Source: Xiphias gladius (lineage: Eukaryota > Chordata > Actinopteri > Istiophoriformes > Xiphiidae). From it: a stretch of 64,000 nt of DNA. The DNA lies in NCBI RefSeq assembly GCF_016859285.1, contig NC_053404.1, forward strand, positions 23,404,788 through 23,468,787. The letters run 5' to 3'. This document shows positions 32,275 through 43,300 of the stretch, one piece after another. Within the stretch, counting starts at the first letter, position 1. The number at the start of each line of letters is the position of its first letter. The position numbers and the translations under genes are program-made. Under the pieces are notes generated by a model. The model was not told where the DNA came from and searched no databases. It worked only from the letters and a program-made list of their open reading frames with translations.

Positions 32275-35200
32275 ATGGCGGAGACAGTGAAGTACGTGGA
32301 CGACGAACATAAGAGCATCTTCCTGAAGCTGCTGAATGAGCAGCGACTGGAGGGCGAACACTGCGACATCGCTGTGGTGGTTGAAGATGTGAAGTTTCGC
32401 GCTCACCGCTGCGTACTCGCCGCCTGCTCTAACTACTTCAAAAAACTGTTTAAAAAACACGAGGTACACTCAAATATTTCAAAAAAACACAACATTCTAT
32501 CTAAATTTACACATGTGCAATCCAACTACTTCAATAAACTCTTTAAAAACACAGGGTACCTTCTAAATATACACACGTACTGTCCAAGTACTTCAAAATC
32601 TGAGGTAACACATGAGGTAACACATGAACACATGAACTTTCTGAATACTTAAAACTGCCTTTCCTGTACCCTTCCAATATTCTAAAATGTACTCTCTAAG
32701 TACTTTAAAAACAAGGTGCGTGTCTGTGTGTCTGGTCAGGTGGACAACTCGTCTGTGATTGAGATCGACTTTATCCGCTCTGATATCTTTGAGGAGGTGT
32801 TGAACTACATGTACACCGCAAAGATCTCCGTCAAGAAGAGAGACGTTAACCTCATGATGTCATCAGGACAGATCCTCGGCATCCGCTTCCTCGACAAACT
32901 CTGCTCTCAGGTAACACTCGTACAGACAGGCAACTCCAAAGCCGACTTCATACCCCATCAGAGCTGCTTTTCACAACCTGTATTTATGTTGATTTTATCA
33001 GCAGTTTGGTGATGAGTGCTTGTCAGCCTATGTTGAATTCAGCATTAAAACACAGTGAGGGGGATCAGAGAGAGCGGGAAGGAGGAGACGCCTCCCTCCC
33101 TCCCCCCTATCCTCCACCTGTCACCTCCTACTCGTCAGTAACTACAAACATGATGATGCATTCATGAATCCTCAGAAACGAGACGTGTCATCAGAGGACA
33201 AAGAGAAGTTTCCCTACGACATCGTAAAAATGGCGCTGCCGCCTGAAGCTCAGTTGGCTGCTGAGTCTGAGGTACGGTTATACTAATCAGTGATGATCAA
33301 TGGTTAAAGATCTGTCGCACCACTATTAAAATTCTATAATTTATTACCTCTGCCGAGGATGCTTTGTTTTCACCTGTGTCTGTTTTGTTGGTTTATTTGT
33401 CAGCACAATTACACTTAAAAAGTACTGAGCTGATTTGCACCAACTTGGTGGAGGGACGAGGCCTGGCCCAGGGAGGAACACACACAATTTTGGGGCAGAT
33501 CCTGGAATTTTTTATCATTTTCCTCAACGTGGCGAGAGAGGGCGTTTTCCCACATTTTTGTCAATTTCTCAGGAAATACTGTATGGACTTTTATGTGGGG
33601 GGGAAAAAAAAAAAGTCACACATTTATGGTGTTGAGGTCCATGAGGTTTTACAATTTGGTGCAGATCCAAATAATAATCCGGATCTGGTGGAAGAAAATG
33701 CTGAATCTACATTGCACGCACAGTTTTACTTATTATTGTTATTATTACTAAGTAACCGTGCATATGACACCAGCAGCATTTAGCAGTGCTTACATCTGTT
33801 TCCTTTCATGTCGTATATTTATGACTTACTATGTTTTAAGACAAATAAATCATTTATATTATCAGACCACTTCCTTTTTCCTTTTATTTTTCTATTAGAA
33901 GAGAGACAGACGTGTGTAGGGTTCTTTGGCCTTGGCAGGGGTTTGAGCTCTACCAGGTGCCAGTTGTTACGATGATTGTGTTCGTGTTCAGGTGCTCGGG
34001 GAGCACGATGACACGCCCACCACCGATGACCTCGTCGAGGCGTCAGCCAATCAGGAGCTAGATAAGTCTCCCAGTGCAGCACTGCGTGTCCAGGAAGCAA
34101 TCCTGAAAGAACTGACCAATGAAGACGTGCACAAGGTACACGCATGCAGGCACTCACACATTTGATCTACTACGCTGCTTCTGTCCTCGTTTTTAAAAAT
34201 GTCTCCCCTTTGGAATAATAATGAGGGGAGTTATAATAATAATAATTTCACTCCCAAGTGCTAAAACTGGTTCTTACGACGATAGAAGTACAAGCAGGTA
34301 AACAGCCCCTGTGTCCACACCTGTGTGACCTCTACAGGTGACCTGCTATGACCAGGATGTGGTAACGGAGATGGAGGCAGAGCCCAAGGAGCTGGGGGCC
34401 GAGCATCACGCCACCCAGACGCTGACGTTTGCCGACAGTATGGGGGAGGTGAAGGACGAGCAAACGCCTGGTTGGTCAACAGCGACAACTGACATGAAGT
34501 TTGAATACCTGCTTTACGGACACCGAGAACAACTCGCCTGTCAGGTGTGTGGGAAGACCTTCCTGGATGAGAGCAGACTCAGGTTCGTACCATACACCTG
34601 GTCATTACACCTGTTTCGCACGTCTGTCAACACACTTGACTGGTGCACCTGGCCAGTACATCTGATCATCGCACCCAGTCGACACACCTGGTTAACATCT
34701 CTCCGTTTTTAGGAAACACGAAAAGCTTCATTCAGCAGAGCGTCCGTTTGCCTGTGAGATCTGCACCAAAGCTTTCACCACACACGCTCACCTGAAAGGT
34801 ACAAACACACCTGCGCTCAGGTGCGATCACCTGATCGTGTAATCAGATACACGATTAGATTACTGTTCATTCTGTAGAAACAGCAGTATGATGCTGTGGA
34901 TGGTTTAATGTGCTTTTATTCTTTAGCTGAGGTAAAGTGTTTGGCTCCGTCCTCACCTGTATGTTCCAGAACACCTGAAGATCCACACGGGCTTTAAACC
35001 TTACAGGTGTGATGTTTGTGGGAAATCGTTCATTCGAGCTCCTGACCTGAAAAAACACGAACGAGTTCACAGCAACGAGAGACCGTTTGCCTGCCAGATG
35101 TGTGACAAGGTGAGCTCACCTGTCTGCCTCTTACCTGTCTGTGACTCACCTGTCTGTGACTCACCTGTCTTTGTCTCACCTGTCTGTCTGCAGGCGTTTA

Positions 35201-35529
35201 AACACAAGTCTCACCTGAAGGATCACGAGAGGAGACACAGGGGAGAGAAACCGTTCGTCTGTCCATCCTGCACCAAGGCCTTTGCCAAGGTACGACTGAT
35301 ACTACCGATACTGCGAATACTCACAGTACTGCTGCTGACAGTGTGTATGTGTACCCGTGGTATGTTCAGTGTCACTCTGTGCTTTCAGGCGTCAGATCTG
35401 AAGCGTCATGAAAACAACATGCACAGTGAGAGGAAACAGCTGAATCCACTGCAGAGCGACACGGAAACACTGCAGGCCGCTGCCATGGCTGCAGAAGAGC
35501 AACATCTTGACAACATCAGCTGCTCTTAA
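32275..35529 (+). CDS. zbtb14: ZBTB14 (ZF5): BTB/POZ and five C2H2 zinc fingers, nine coding exons
   Basis: Sequence-specific nuclear transcription factor, mostly a repressor, that binds GC-rich DNA and dimerises through BTB. Exons: 32275-32463, 32740-32910, 33176-33271, 33992-34135, 34338-34582, 34713-34798, 34970-35109, 35194-35289, 35389-35529. They total 1308 nt, 435 residues plus TAA; human is 449. Residues 1-120 form the BTB domain (EGEHCDIAVVVEDVKFRAHR, SSVIEIDF, LMMSSGQILGIRFLDKLCSQ). A less conserved acidic linker follows, then VKDEQTPGWSTA. Five C2H2 fingers lie at about 265-400: CQVCGKTF, CEICTKAF, CDVCGKSF, CQMCDKAF, CPSCTKAF. The tail ends NISCS. Match to human is near-complete in BTB and fingers. 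Introns cut the first, second, fourth and fifth fingers, which is unusual if, as I recall, the human coding region is essentially one exon. ATG follows the acceptor directly, in the context CAGATGG. Confidence 0.95.
33345..33975 (+). repeat. Dispersed fish repeat in zbtb14 intron 3, near-complete copy
   Basis: Begins TTACCTCTGCCGAGGATG, continues with GCACCAACTTGGTGGAGGGA, GCAGATCCTGGAATTTTTTA and TTTGGTGCAGATCCAAATAA, and ends around TTGGCAGGGGTTTGAGCTCT. The end lies only about 20 bp before the acceptor of zbtb14 exon 33992. An inverted partial relative lies at 7000-7250. Confidence 0.75.
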
Positions 35530-35890
35530 CATCTGGACATCGTCAGCTGCTCCTAACAGGAGGAGCGACATCAGCTGCTTCTAACATCTGGACAAAATCA
35601 CCTGCTCTTAACGGGAGCAACATCTGTACAACATCAGCTGCTTTTAACATCTGGGCAACATCAGATGTTCTTAACAGGTGGAGCAACGTCAGTTCCTTCT
35701 AACATCTGGGCAACATCAGCAGCTTCTAACATCTGGGCAACACCAGATGTTCCTAACAGGCGGAGCAACATCAGCTCCTTCTAACATCTGGACAACATCA
35801 GCTGCTTCTAACATCTGGGCAACACCAGTTGTTCCTAACAGGTGGAGCAACGTCAGTTCCTTCTAACATCTGGACAAATTCAGCTGCTCC
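35500..35890 (+). repeat. Minisatellite in the zbtb14 3' end, derived from its last codons and stop
   Basis: About a dozen imperfect copies of units like ACATCTGGACAACATCAGCT followed by GCTTCTAACA. The founding copy is the end of the coding frame itself (HLDNISCS plus TAA, 35503-35529), so most copies carry an equivalent TAA. An insert GGTGGAGCAAC alternates with the basic unit. Confidence 0.9.
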
Positions 35891-36745
35891 TAATCATTAT
35901 CACTGTATTAATGAGAATATTTTCACTGTATCTATTGATTTATTTTTAATGCAGACTAATGAAGATCTGTTTGTGTAGAAGTAGTTTTTCCTCCTCTGCA
36001 TCAGTGACCATGAACTGATGACCTCAACGATCATGTGATGAACATGTTAAACATGGCAGATGGTCTGTGACCTCCTCCTGCTCCTCTGGTTTCATGTATG
36101 ATCTGAAATTTTTTTGTCTCTTTGTAAATGTACGGGAATTGTTTTTCAGTTTGAACCAAACTCTGTACAGAAAACAGTGGATTTTGAAGGTGTTGGTTTG
36201 TGTTGCTGTATATAAACCCGTTGCTCTGTTCAGTTTAATGAGCAGAGCTGCTGTGTTTTAAACCACGGCTGTTTTCATTATATTTCATCACTGTCACTAA
36301 ACTACAGGAGCCCCCAGTGGACACATTAACTCTCAGGGCTCAGTTTACATGGTGCCGCTTTGACAGTAAAATGAACCATTTTAATTAAAATCTCTTCAAC
36401 CGGGACACACATTGAAATCAGTCATTACGTTCTCGACAAGTTCTCTGTATTTATCAACACGTTCTCTGAGTTTATTATTTTTTGTTCAGTGTTTATCCAT
36501 ATATTCTGTGTTTATCTATGTTCTGTGGTTTTCTTTACACATTCTCTGGGTTTGTAGACTTGCTCTCTTGGTCTCAGGTCTGACCTGCTGTAAGGAGTTC
36601 TCTCAGTAATTTTGGTAAGAACCATCACACGTGCAGCACTGGTGTGAATCTGCAAATACAACCTTTGGCCAGCAGGAGGAGACAAAAGACCCTCAGCAGA
36701 TCCTTGTTTTTAAGATGAGCAAGCTTCCTTTTATATTTTTTGAAG

Positions 36746-36763
36746 AATAAACTAAAGTTTATT
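36746..36763. terminator. Candidate bidirectional poly(A) signal shared by zbtb14 and arhgap28
   Basis: The near-palindrome AATAAACTAAAGTTTATT contains AATAAA on the plus strand (36746-36751) and AATAAA on the minus strand (36758-36763). It lies between the convergent zbtb14 (stop 35529) and arhgap28 (stop 37335). Another plus-strand AATAAA near 36836 is an alternative. Confidence 0.55.
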
Positions 36764-37334
36764 AAAAACAACAAAACACAACAGGAAAAGATTCAGATAA
36801 CAATCAGATGTTACATACAAAATACAGAATAATATAAATAAAAAGTTTTCTATTTTAAGGGTTTTCACAAGTGCCAATTTTATCAAACTGAAAACTTATG
36901 TTTAAATGAGCCGTTTGTTTTCTCCTGATGAATGAGAGGATGTGATTTCACTGATGTGATGTCGTGTCGGCCGCTGTTTGATTTTTACAGGTGTGGGACA
37001 GTTACCACGTCACAGGAGGTGACGGTAAGGCAGGTTGTTTTTAAACCGGTGGTGAGACGGGAGGAAGTCGCTGAGGGACAGTTGGTGTGGTAGGTTGTCG
37101 AGAGAGTTGTGAGACAGGTCGTGAGGTGAGATTGCATGTCAGGCTGGTAGTGAGACAGCTGGAGACTTGTGGGAGAGGAGGTGAGAAGTCAGGTGTTGAG
37201 ACGGGGTGGTACGTCGGAAAGGTTGAGTGTTGAGCCAGGTCGTCAGATCGGTAATGACACAAGTAGAACAGGTTTTGCGACAGTTGGGACAGGAAGTGAG
37301 ACAGGTCCTAAGTGGTCAGACAGGTATTCGTCTG
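36764..37334 (-). other. arhgap28 3' UTR with a degenerate GA/GT-rich tandem repeat
   Basis: From about 37010 to 37330 the plus strand shows diverged copies of motifs such as GTGAGACAGGTCGTGAG. The plus-strand and minus-strand open frames here (GT/GA-rich and Pro/Ser-rich) are repeat-derived. Confidence 0.55.
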
Positions 37335-40300
37335 TCAGGGTTTGATCAGCCAATCACAGTGAGGATTCACTCTGTAAACATCCAACAGAACGCAGTCAGG
37401 ATGGAGACGACGCTCACCTAAGAGACAGACAGACAGGTTTTAATATTCTTAATATCTTTTAATACCTGTGCAGCAGGTGTTTATATGATGATGTAATAAT
37501 CAGACTCACAGATGTTTCCTCCGACTTCATACAGACACTGAACAGGACTGATGGTAGAGAGACAGACAGACAGAAAACGAGAGAGAGAGAGAGAGACGGG
37601 GATAAATGGCAGGTCTTTCTATTTTTTGTTGAATTAAAGTGTGTGTGGTCTTGAATTGCTATTTTTGTGACTTGTAAACCAGCAGAGTGAGGACATTTCT
37701 TCCTGAGTAGGACATTTCTGCACAGGGAGGACACATGCTGGCTGGCCCTCACTACTTCAAAGGACTGCTTGAAGGTTCAGACCTGGTTTTATGGTTCAGG
37801 CTTAGAGTTACCTGTTCTCACTCTCGAAGCGGGCGGTGATATCTTTTGCTCTCATTTGACCGTCAAGTTGTATCGCCATGGAAACCTTGGTGTGTAGTGG
37901 GGCGTGGACCCTGATCACACCTTCACACAGCTCCGTGATCTGGACACACACATGAGTGATGTCACACAGATGGCATCAGAGGACAACATGGCCTGGTTCC
38001 TGTCTCTGTTCCACCTGGTTCTCTGGGGCCCGTACTACGAAGCAGGATCAGGTTGAACCCCCGGTGGTTCACTTCCTGCACATCGCCATGGTAACTCATG
38101 ACCTGAGCTGCTCTGGAGCGGCTTCTGTTCGAGACAACAGATCGACGTCTATAAAAGCTCCACCTACTGACCAATCAGATCTCCTGGAAAATGGCGTCAC
38201 CGTTCACAGAGTATCCCGTGGGGCTCGACACTTGTTGTACTTATAAGATGTGACAGTCGGCCTACTGACTGCTTTGAATTCTGTTTTATTTGACACCATC
38301 GGGGCTGCAGCCGAAAGAATGAGGCTAAAACTGTCACACAGGCCATAAGAAGACAACACATTCATTTAACGGAATACACACATGTAATTATAGTCAGATC
38401 TTCTTGTGTCCTAATGATGGGCAGTGATTTCCTGAGCCTGTTAACTTACACATTCACACAGTGGGTGATTTTTGTTCCAGCTGTTCTTCCTGCATTTGGC
38501 ATCAGCTGCTTTCGGCCTGAGTCGTGTGTTTAACTTCTTCGTATTTGTCTCATATTCTACTTTTCTCTTTGTTCGTGAAATTTGCCGCTCCGCCGCCCGT
38601 GGACCTGTCCGTGTCTGTGATTGGTCAACCGCTGTAAGCACCGCCCCTTTCACGTGAGCGCGGGACAACCTCGGTTGACTCACCGAGTCGATAACCGCCG
38701 TCATGTTCCGGTTCTCGGGCTCAGTGGAGCCAGATAAGACCAAGATCCTGGGTTTGTTGAACTGGCTTCGTAGTACAGGCCTCGGATCTCTGTCTCACTT
38801 GGTTCTGGTCTCTATCTCACCTGGTTTCTGTCATTCTTGTCGTTCCTCCTCCTCCTCAGGAATCGCTTCGTTGTCCTGGTCAGGCAGAACTGTTTCTGAT
38901 CGGATGCCTGGTTTATCTGTCTCACCTGAGACAACAGGAAGCTTGGGACCTACCATAGAAAACAGGAAGTGATTGTACAGACAGGTGAGACAGTGATGTC
39001 ACTGAGACTATACAGATGTGTCCCGAGACTCACGGTCCAAAGCAGGTCCTGGTGTGTGATCATCAACTGGACCACTTGAGCCCCGCCCACCGCCTCCTCC
39101 ATCTCCTCCCGTTGCTTAGCGATGGACCGCCTGTTGTCACGGGGACGGCATGAGAACAGGTTGGGTGCCATTACCATTGAGACGTTCCACAGAGACATCC
39201 GGTTCTGGTCTTGATGAGAGACCACCTTTCGCAGGAAGACTAGCAGGGCCTGTAACCGTGGAAACAGAGCCGGATTTATCTGTAACCATGTAAACAGATC
39301 CATGTTTACCTGTAACCATGGAAACAGGCCAGGATCTATCTGTAAAGATGGAAACAGATCCATCGTTACAGATAACCACGGAAACAGATCTGCGTTTATC
39401 TGCGCCATGGAGTTCAGATTCCAGATTTATCTGTAACCATGTAAACAGATCCATGTTTACCTGTAGCCATGGAAACATGTTTGGGATTAAAAGTTAAAGT
39501 AGAAGAAAGGATGCAAATATTTAATCTGGAAGGAAGAGTCACAAAAAGTTAAGGTGGACGTAATAGACAAATTTAAGGTGGAAGATGGAGATGTGAAAAT
39601 TTAGGGCAGAAGATATAGACAAAAAGATTTAAGGTGGGAGGAAGATCTCTGTCTCACCTTTCAGTCTGTTTAATAATCTGTGAACGCTTGCTGAAAGAAT
39701 CAAAACCAGTCAACGGACAGTACCTACACCTGTAACCTTTGTGCTGAGGACGACACCTGCTGGTCTGAGTATTTGACTGACTCAAACATCTTGATGAACT
39801 GATTGTGCTCTGAGTTGTTAGTCGGTGTAAATGTTGTGATTTACTCTGAGTGTGTCTCTGTTGGCTTCAGGAAGCAACAACGACAGCAGCTGCAGAGCCT
39901 GAACCCGATGGACCACAGACGAGAGACCTGCAGAGACAAACAACAACATTTCAGCTTGAACCAGAGGTTTAGTAAAGTTTTTATTCAGTACGAATCAGGA
40001 TTTGTACGAAACTTATATTGATGGCGCTGACCTGAGAGGGGCTTACATTACAAACAGGCTTTATTAGGGACTGCACGAAAATGATCGGGGTGGGAGCGGG
40101 GGTTAAATCTGCGCCTGCTTTAACTTGATGTGGGGGAGAGGATTTTTATATTTTTCACTTGATACTTATTGATACATTTCATTATTATTTACTTCATTGT
40201 CAGTCGATTCATTTATTGATTGATTTGCCCATCTAATTTAAAAATAGAATTTGGATAAAAATATATTAAACTATGGAATCATAGTTAGGTTGAATCCTGG

Positions 40301-40382
<82 letters not shown>

Positions 40383-43300
40383 ACCCAGCACAGAGCGGTA
40401 GGTGGACAGGTGTGTGTGTGTCAGCAGAGGTGTTGGCAGCTCTCTAATGAAAAGCTTCAGCAGACCTGCAGCATCCACCTGTCTGACTGCAGACCACTCG
40501 AAGCCTCCACCACACCTGTCTAACTCTTTACGCAGGTACTTCAGACAGACAGACAGAGAGATGTTCACTCATGTCCTTCAAAATAAAACCTCTAGATTAT
40601 TCTAATCCAATGTAGGCAAATACTAAAAGTGGTGTGACAGGTTGAAGTGTGTGTTACCTTCAGTCTAGCAGCTGATCCTGGTACTCTGAGAATCCCTTCA
40701 GTCTGCAGGCCGGTCTGCTCTAAGATACACAACAACTACACACACACATACACCTGTTTGTCTTTCAACACTTTTCAGGACCCTCACTGACATAGTACAG
40801 TTCTAGACCTTAAGAGTACAGCCACTCTAAACTGATTAAATTTGTAAATTTGTTTCAGCCCTCTGCTCAGACTAAAACTGAGTTTTTTTATCTGCACAAT
40901 GCAGAGGTGCCCTCACTATGATGGTTTAAAACAGATACTGTTCCTCACAAAAATAGTAGTAAAAGTGTAACTGGTTGTTTATTATTGTACGACAGCTCTA
41001 ATTGAAATCTGCTTACAAAGACAGCATGAACTGAATGGAGTTGAAAGTTGTGGGTCTCATTTAAACTGGAGAAAAAACAAGATAAACCAGAGCTGCAGCA
41101 ACAGATTTAGTGTCAAGTTCCAACAGATCATCCAAAAAACAGCTGATGTGATCGTGTCTCTCTCTCAGCTGATTTGAGGTCAGATTCACGTTCCTCTGTA
41201 GGAAGATTAGAACCGCAGTTCTGTCAGAGAACAGCTGCAGCTGCTCTGAGTTCAGTCAGTGGAGTTTTCTTACAGCAGCTGATCCGATCTAAATTAAACT
41301 TTAATAAATTTAACTTTCCTCTTTGTCCTAACCACATACACTGCATCACAGGAATGTTCAGCTGTTAGCACGTTAGCTCAGAGGAAAGCTAACCTCAGAT
41401 GTCAGCTGATACAACCCTGACCTGCAGACAGACAGACAGACAGACAGAGGACAGACAGGTTCTTCACCTTCTGGAAGACGACGGGAACTTTGACTCCAGG
41501 AAACTTCTTCCTGTCGTTCTCCAACAGGGAATTCAGAGGAACACCGAACACACCGCTGTCTGATCGACAGACAGAGACAGACGGAGAGACAGAGAGACAG
41601 GTATCATGTCATTGTGAAGTGGCTAGTTTTGCTGTTTGCACATAAAGACAAAGTCAGCAACTAATTAAATGTATTCTATAATAATTAATATTGCTAAAAC
41701 ATGCCATCCTTAATTTGTTTATTTATCACCATTTATCTATATTTACAGTGAACTTCAGGTTTTGCAGATTCACTCTGTTGCAGAGACAATAAAATAAACC
41801 ATGTTTTGTAACATTAGTTATTAGTTGTAAAGTTGTGACCTCAGATTTTGGGAAAGAAAGTAAGAAAAATTAAGTCTTTTTTATATAGGTCATAAATTCG
41901 ATGATTATGAACCAGAATCTTTAGTTACAATATATAGGTTATGAGGAGCTTTTTACACTTTGATTTTAAAGCAGATTTACGGACGCTTTAACAGATTGTG
42001 GAGAAATGTCCATCTTTAGTTTGAGAGTTATTAATTTAGAGAATATGAGGTTAAAATTTGGAGACATAATGTGTCAATAGGTGGCAAAGGGTTAACGATG
42101 ACCTCATGACTTCTAACAGCTGGAAACTAAAACTTCAATCAATAAACCACCTCGGAGTGTTCCCCCTCAGCTGTGTGTTGTCTCTGGCTGGACTCAAACC
42201 TGCCATCAAACTGTGATGTGAAAATCAAGCGCACCCTGAATCCTGCAGCGTGGTGGGCGGGTGCGTTTGGTTTGGACACCCAGCGCGAGCAGGAAGGTGG
42301 AGAGCTCAATGTGAGAGATGTATCCAAGCCGGGTGAGGTCACGTGATGACAGGTCGTCTGCCCCGGTGAGACCCTGAGAGGGAGAGACAGGTGCGAACTG
42401 CAAACAGACACACAGACACAGACACACACAGAATTATATCAGGGGGATATTAGGTTCCTTTAAAACACTTAGAACCCCATTAGTGCAATTTGTGTCAAAA
42501 TTCACTCTTCTTCTTTGTGTCCTGAGTCAGTCAGACCTGAAACACGTGTTGATATGATCCAGTGTGACCTCCACTTCCTGAGGACATCATGATCTCTGAT
42601 GTCCCTCCAGAATAAAGCTCAGAGGAAAAAGAGGCTGCAAAACTTCATTCAGAATCTTCATGTTTTTAAGTTTCCTTCAGTATCACAGTGACCCAGTGAC
42701 AGTTGTCTGTTCATCCATGGCTACACTGCAAACAGGAGCTGGTTCGGAAGCTTTTAATGGGACAGTTTCACTAAATTTGAATTAATATAGGATAAAAAAT
42801 GGGGCTTAAATGTAGCTCACAGCTGAATCCATGGCGACGTTATATGTACTGTTTACATTCCCCAAAGCATTATCGGAGCTGTAGTTCCAAAACTTAGAGC
42901 AGGATTATCTCTCAAATAGAAGTAAAACAAAGAAAAATACGACAAATAAAAAAAAATAAATAGGAGCGAGGTGTTGGTCTCTGAGTTAACAGTTTTATTA
43001 GTTTCAGAGGTTGGACCTACCGGCAAATCACTGTCATCATCTCCATGGAGGTGCACGCAGTCCCAACAAGTCCCACCCTGTTTGTGCTCAGCTACACCCT
43101 CTGAATATGGAGAGTCCCGCAGCAGCCAATCAGCTCGTCTCGACCGACTGACGGGTGGCGAGTGAGTGTGAGGAGGGGAGGGGGGGAGTGTCGGAGAATC
43201 AATGTGTGTCGGAGAGTGCGTGTTTGTGGGGGATGATGGATGTTCAGGTAGCTGGTCCTCGAAAAGAAACGTGGGAAGAGTTGTTCGACCTGTCAACACA

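Noticed and set aside
35521-35890. Regularly spaced repeats resembling a CRISPR array
   Set aside because: Eukaryotic context, no distinct spacers, and the unit derives from the zbtb14 coding end: an ordinary minisatellite.
38441-38743. Minus-strand frame of 100 codons in an arhgap28 intron
   Set aside because: It lies wholly within the Harbinger-like MITE and has no protein similarity that I recognise.
37940-39033. First impression that a RhoGAP exon after DLLWT was lost
   Set aside because: A closer reading of the minus strand found exon 38949-38821, starting VPSFLLSQVRQIN with good GTAG acceptor and GTGAGA donor, in phase.
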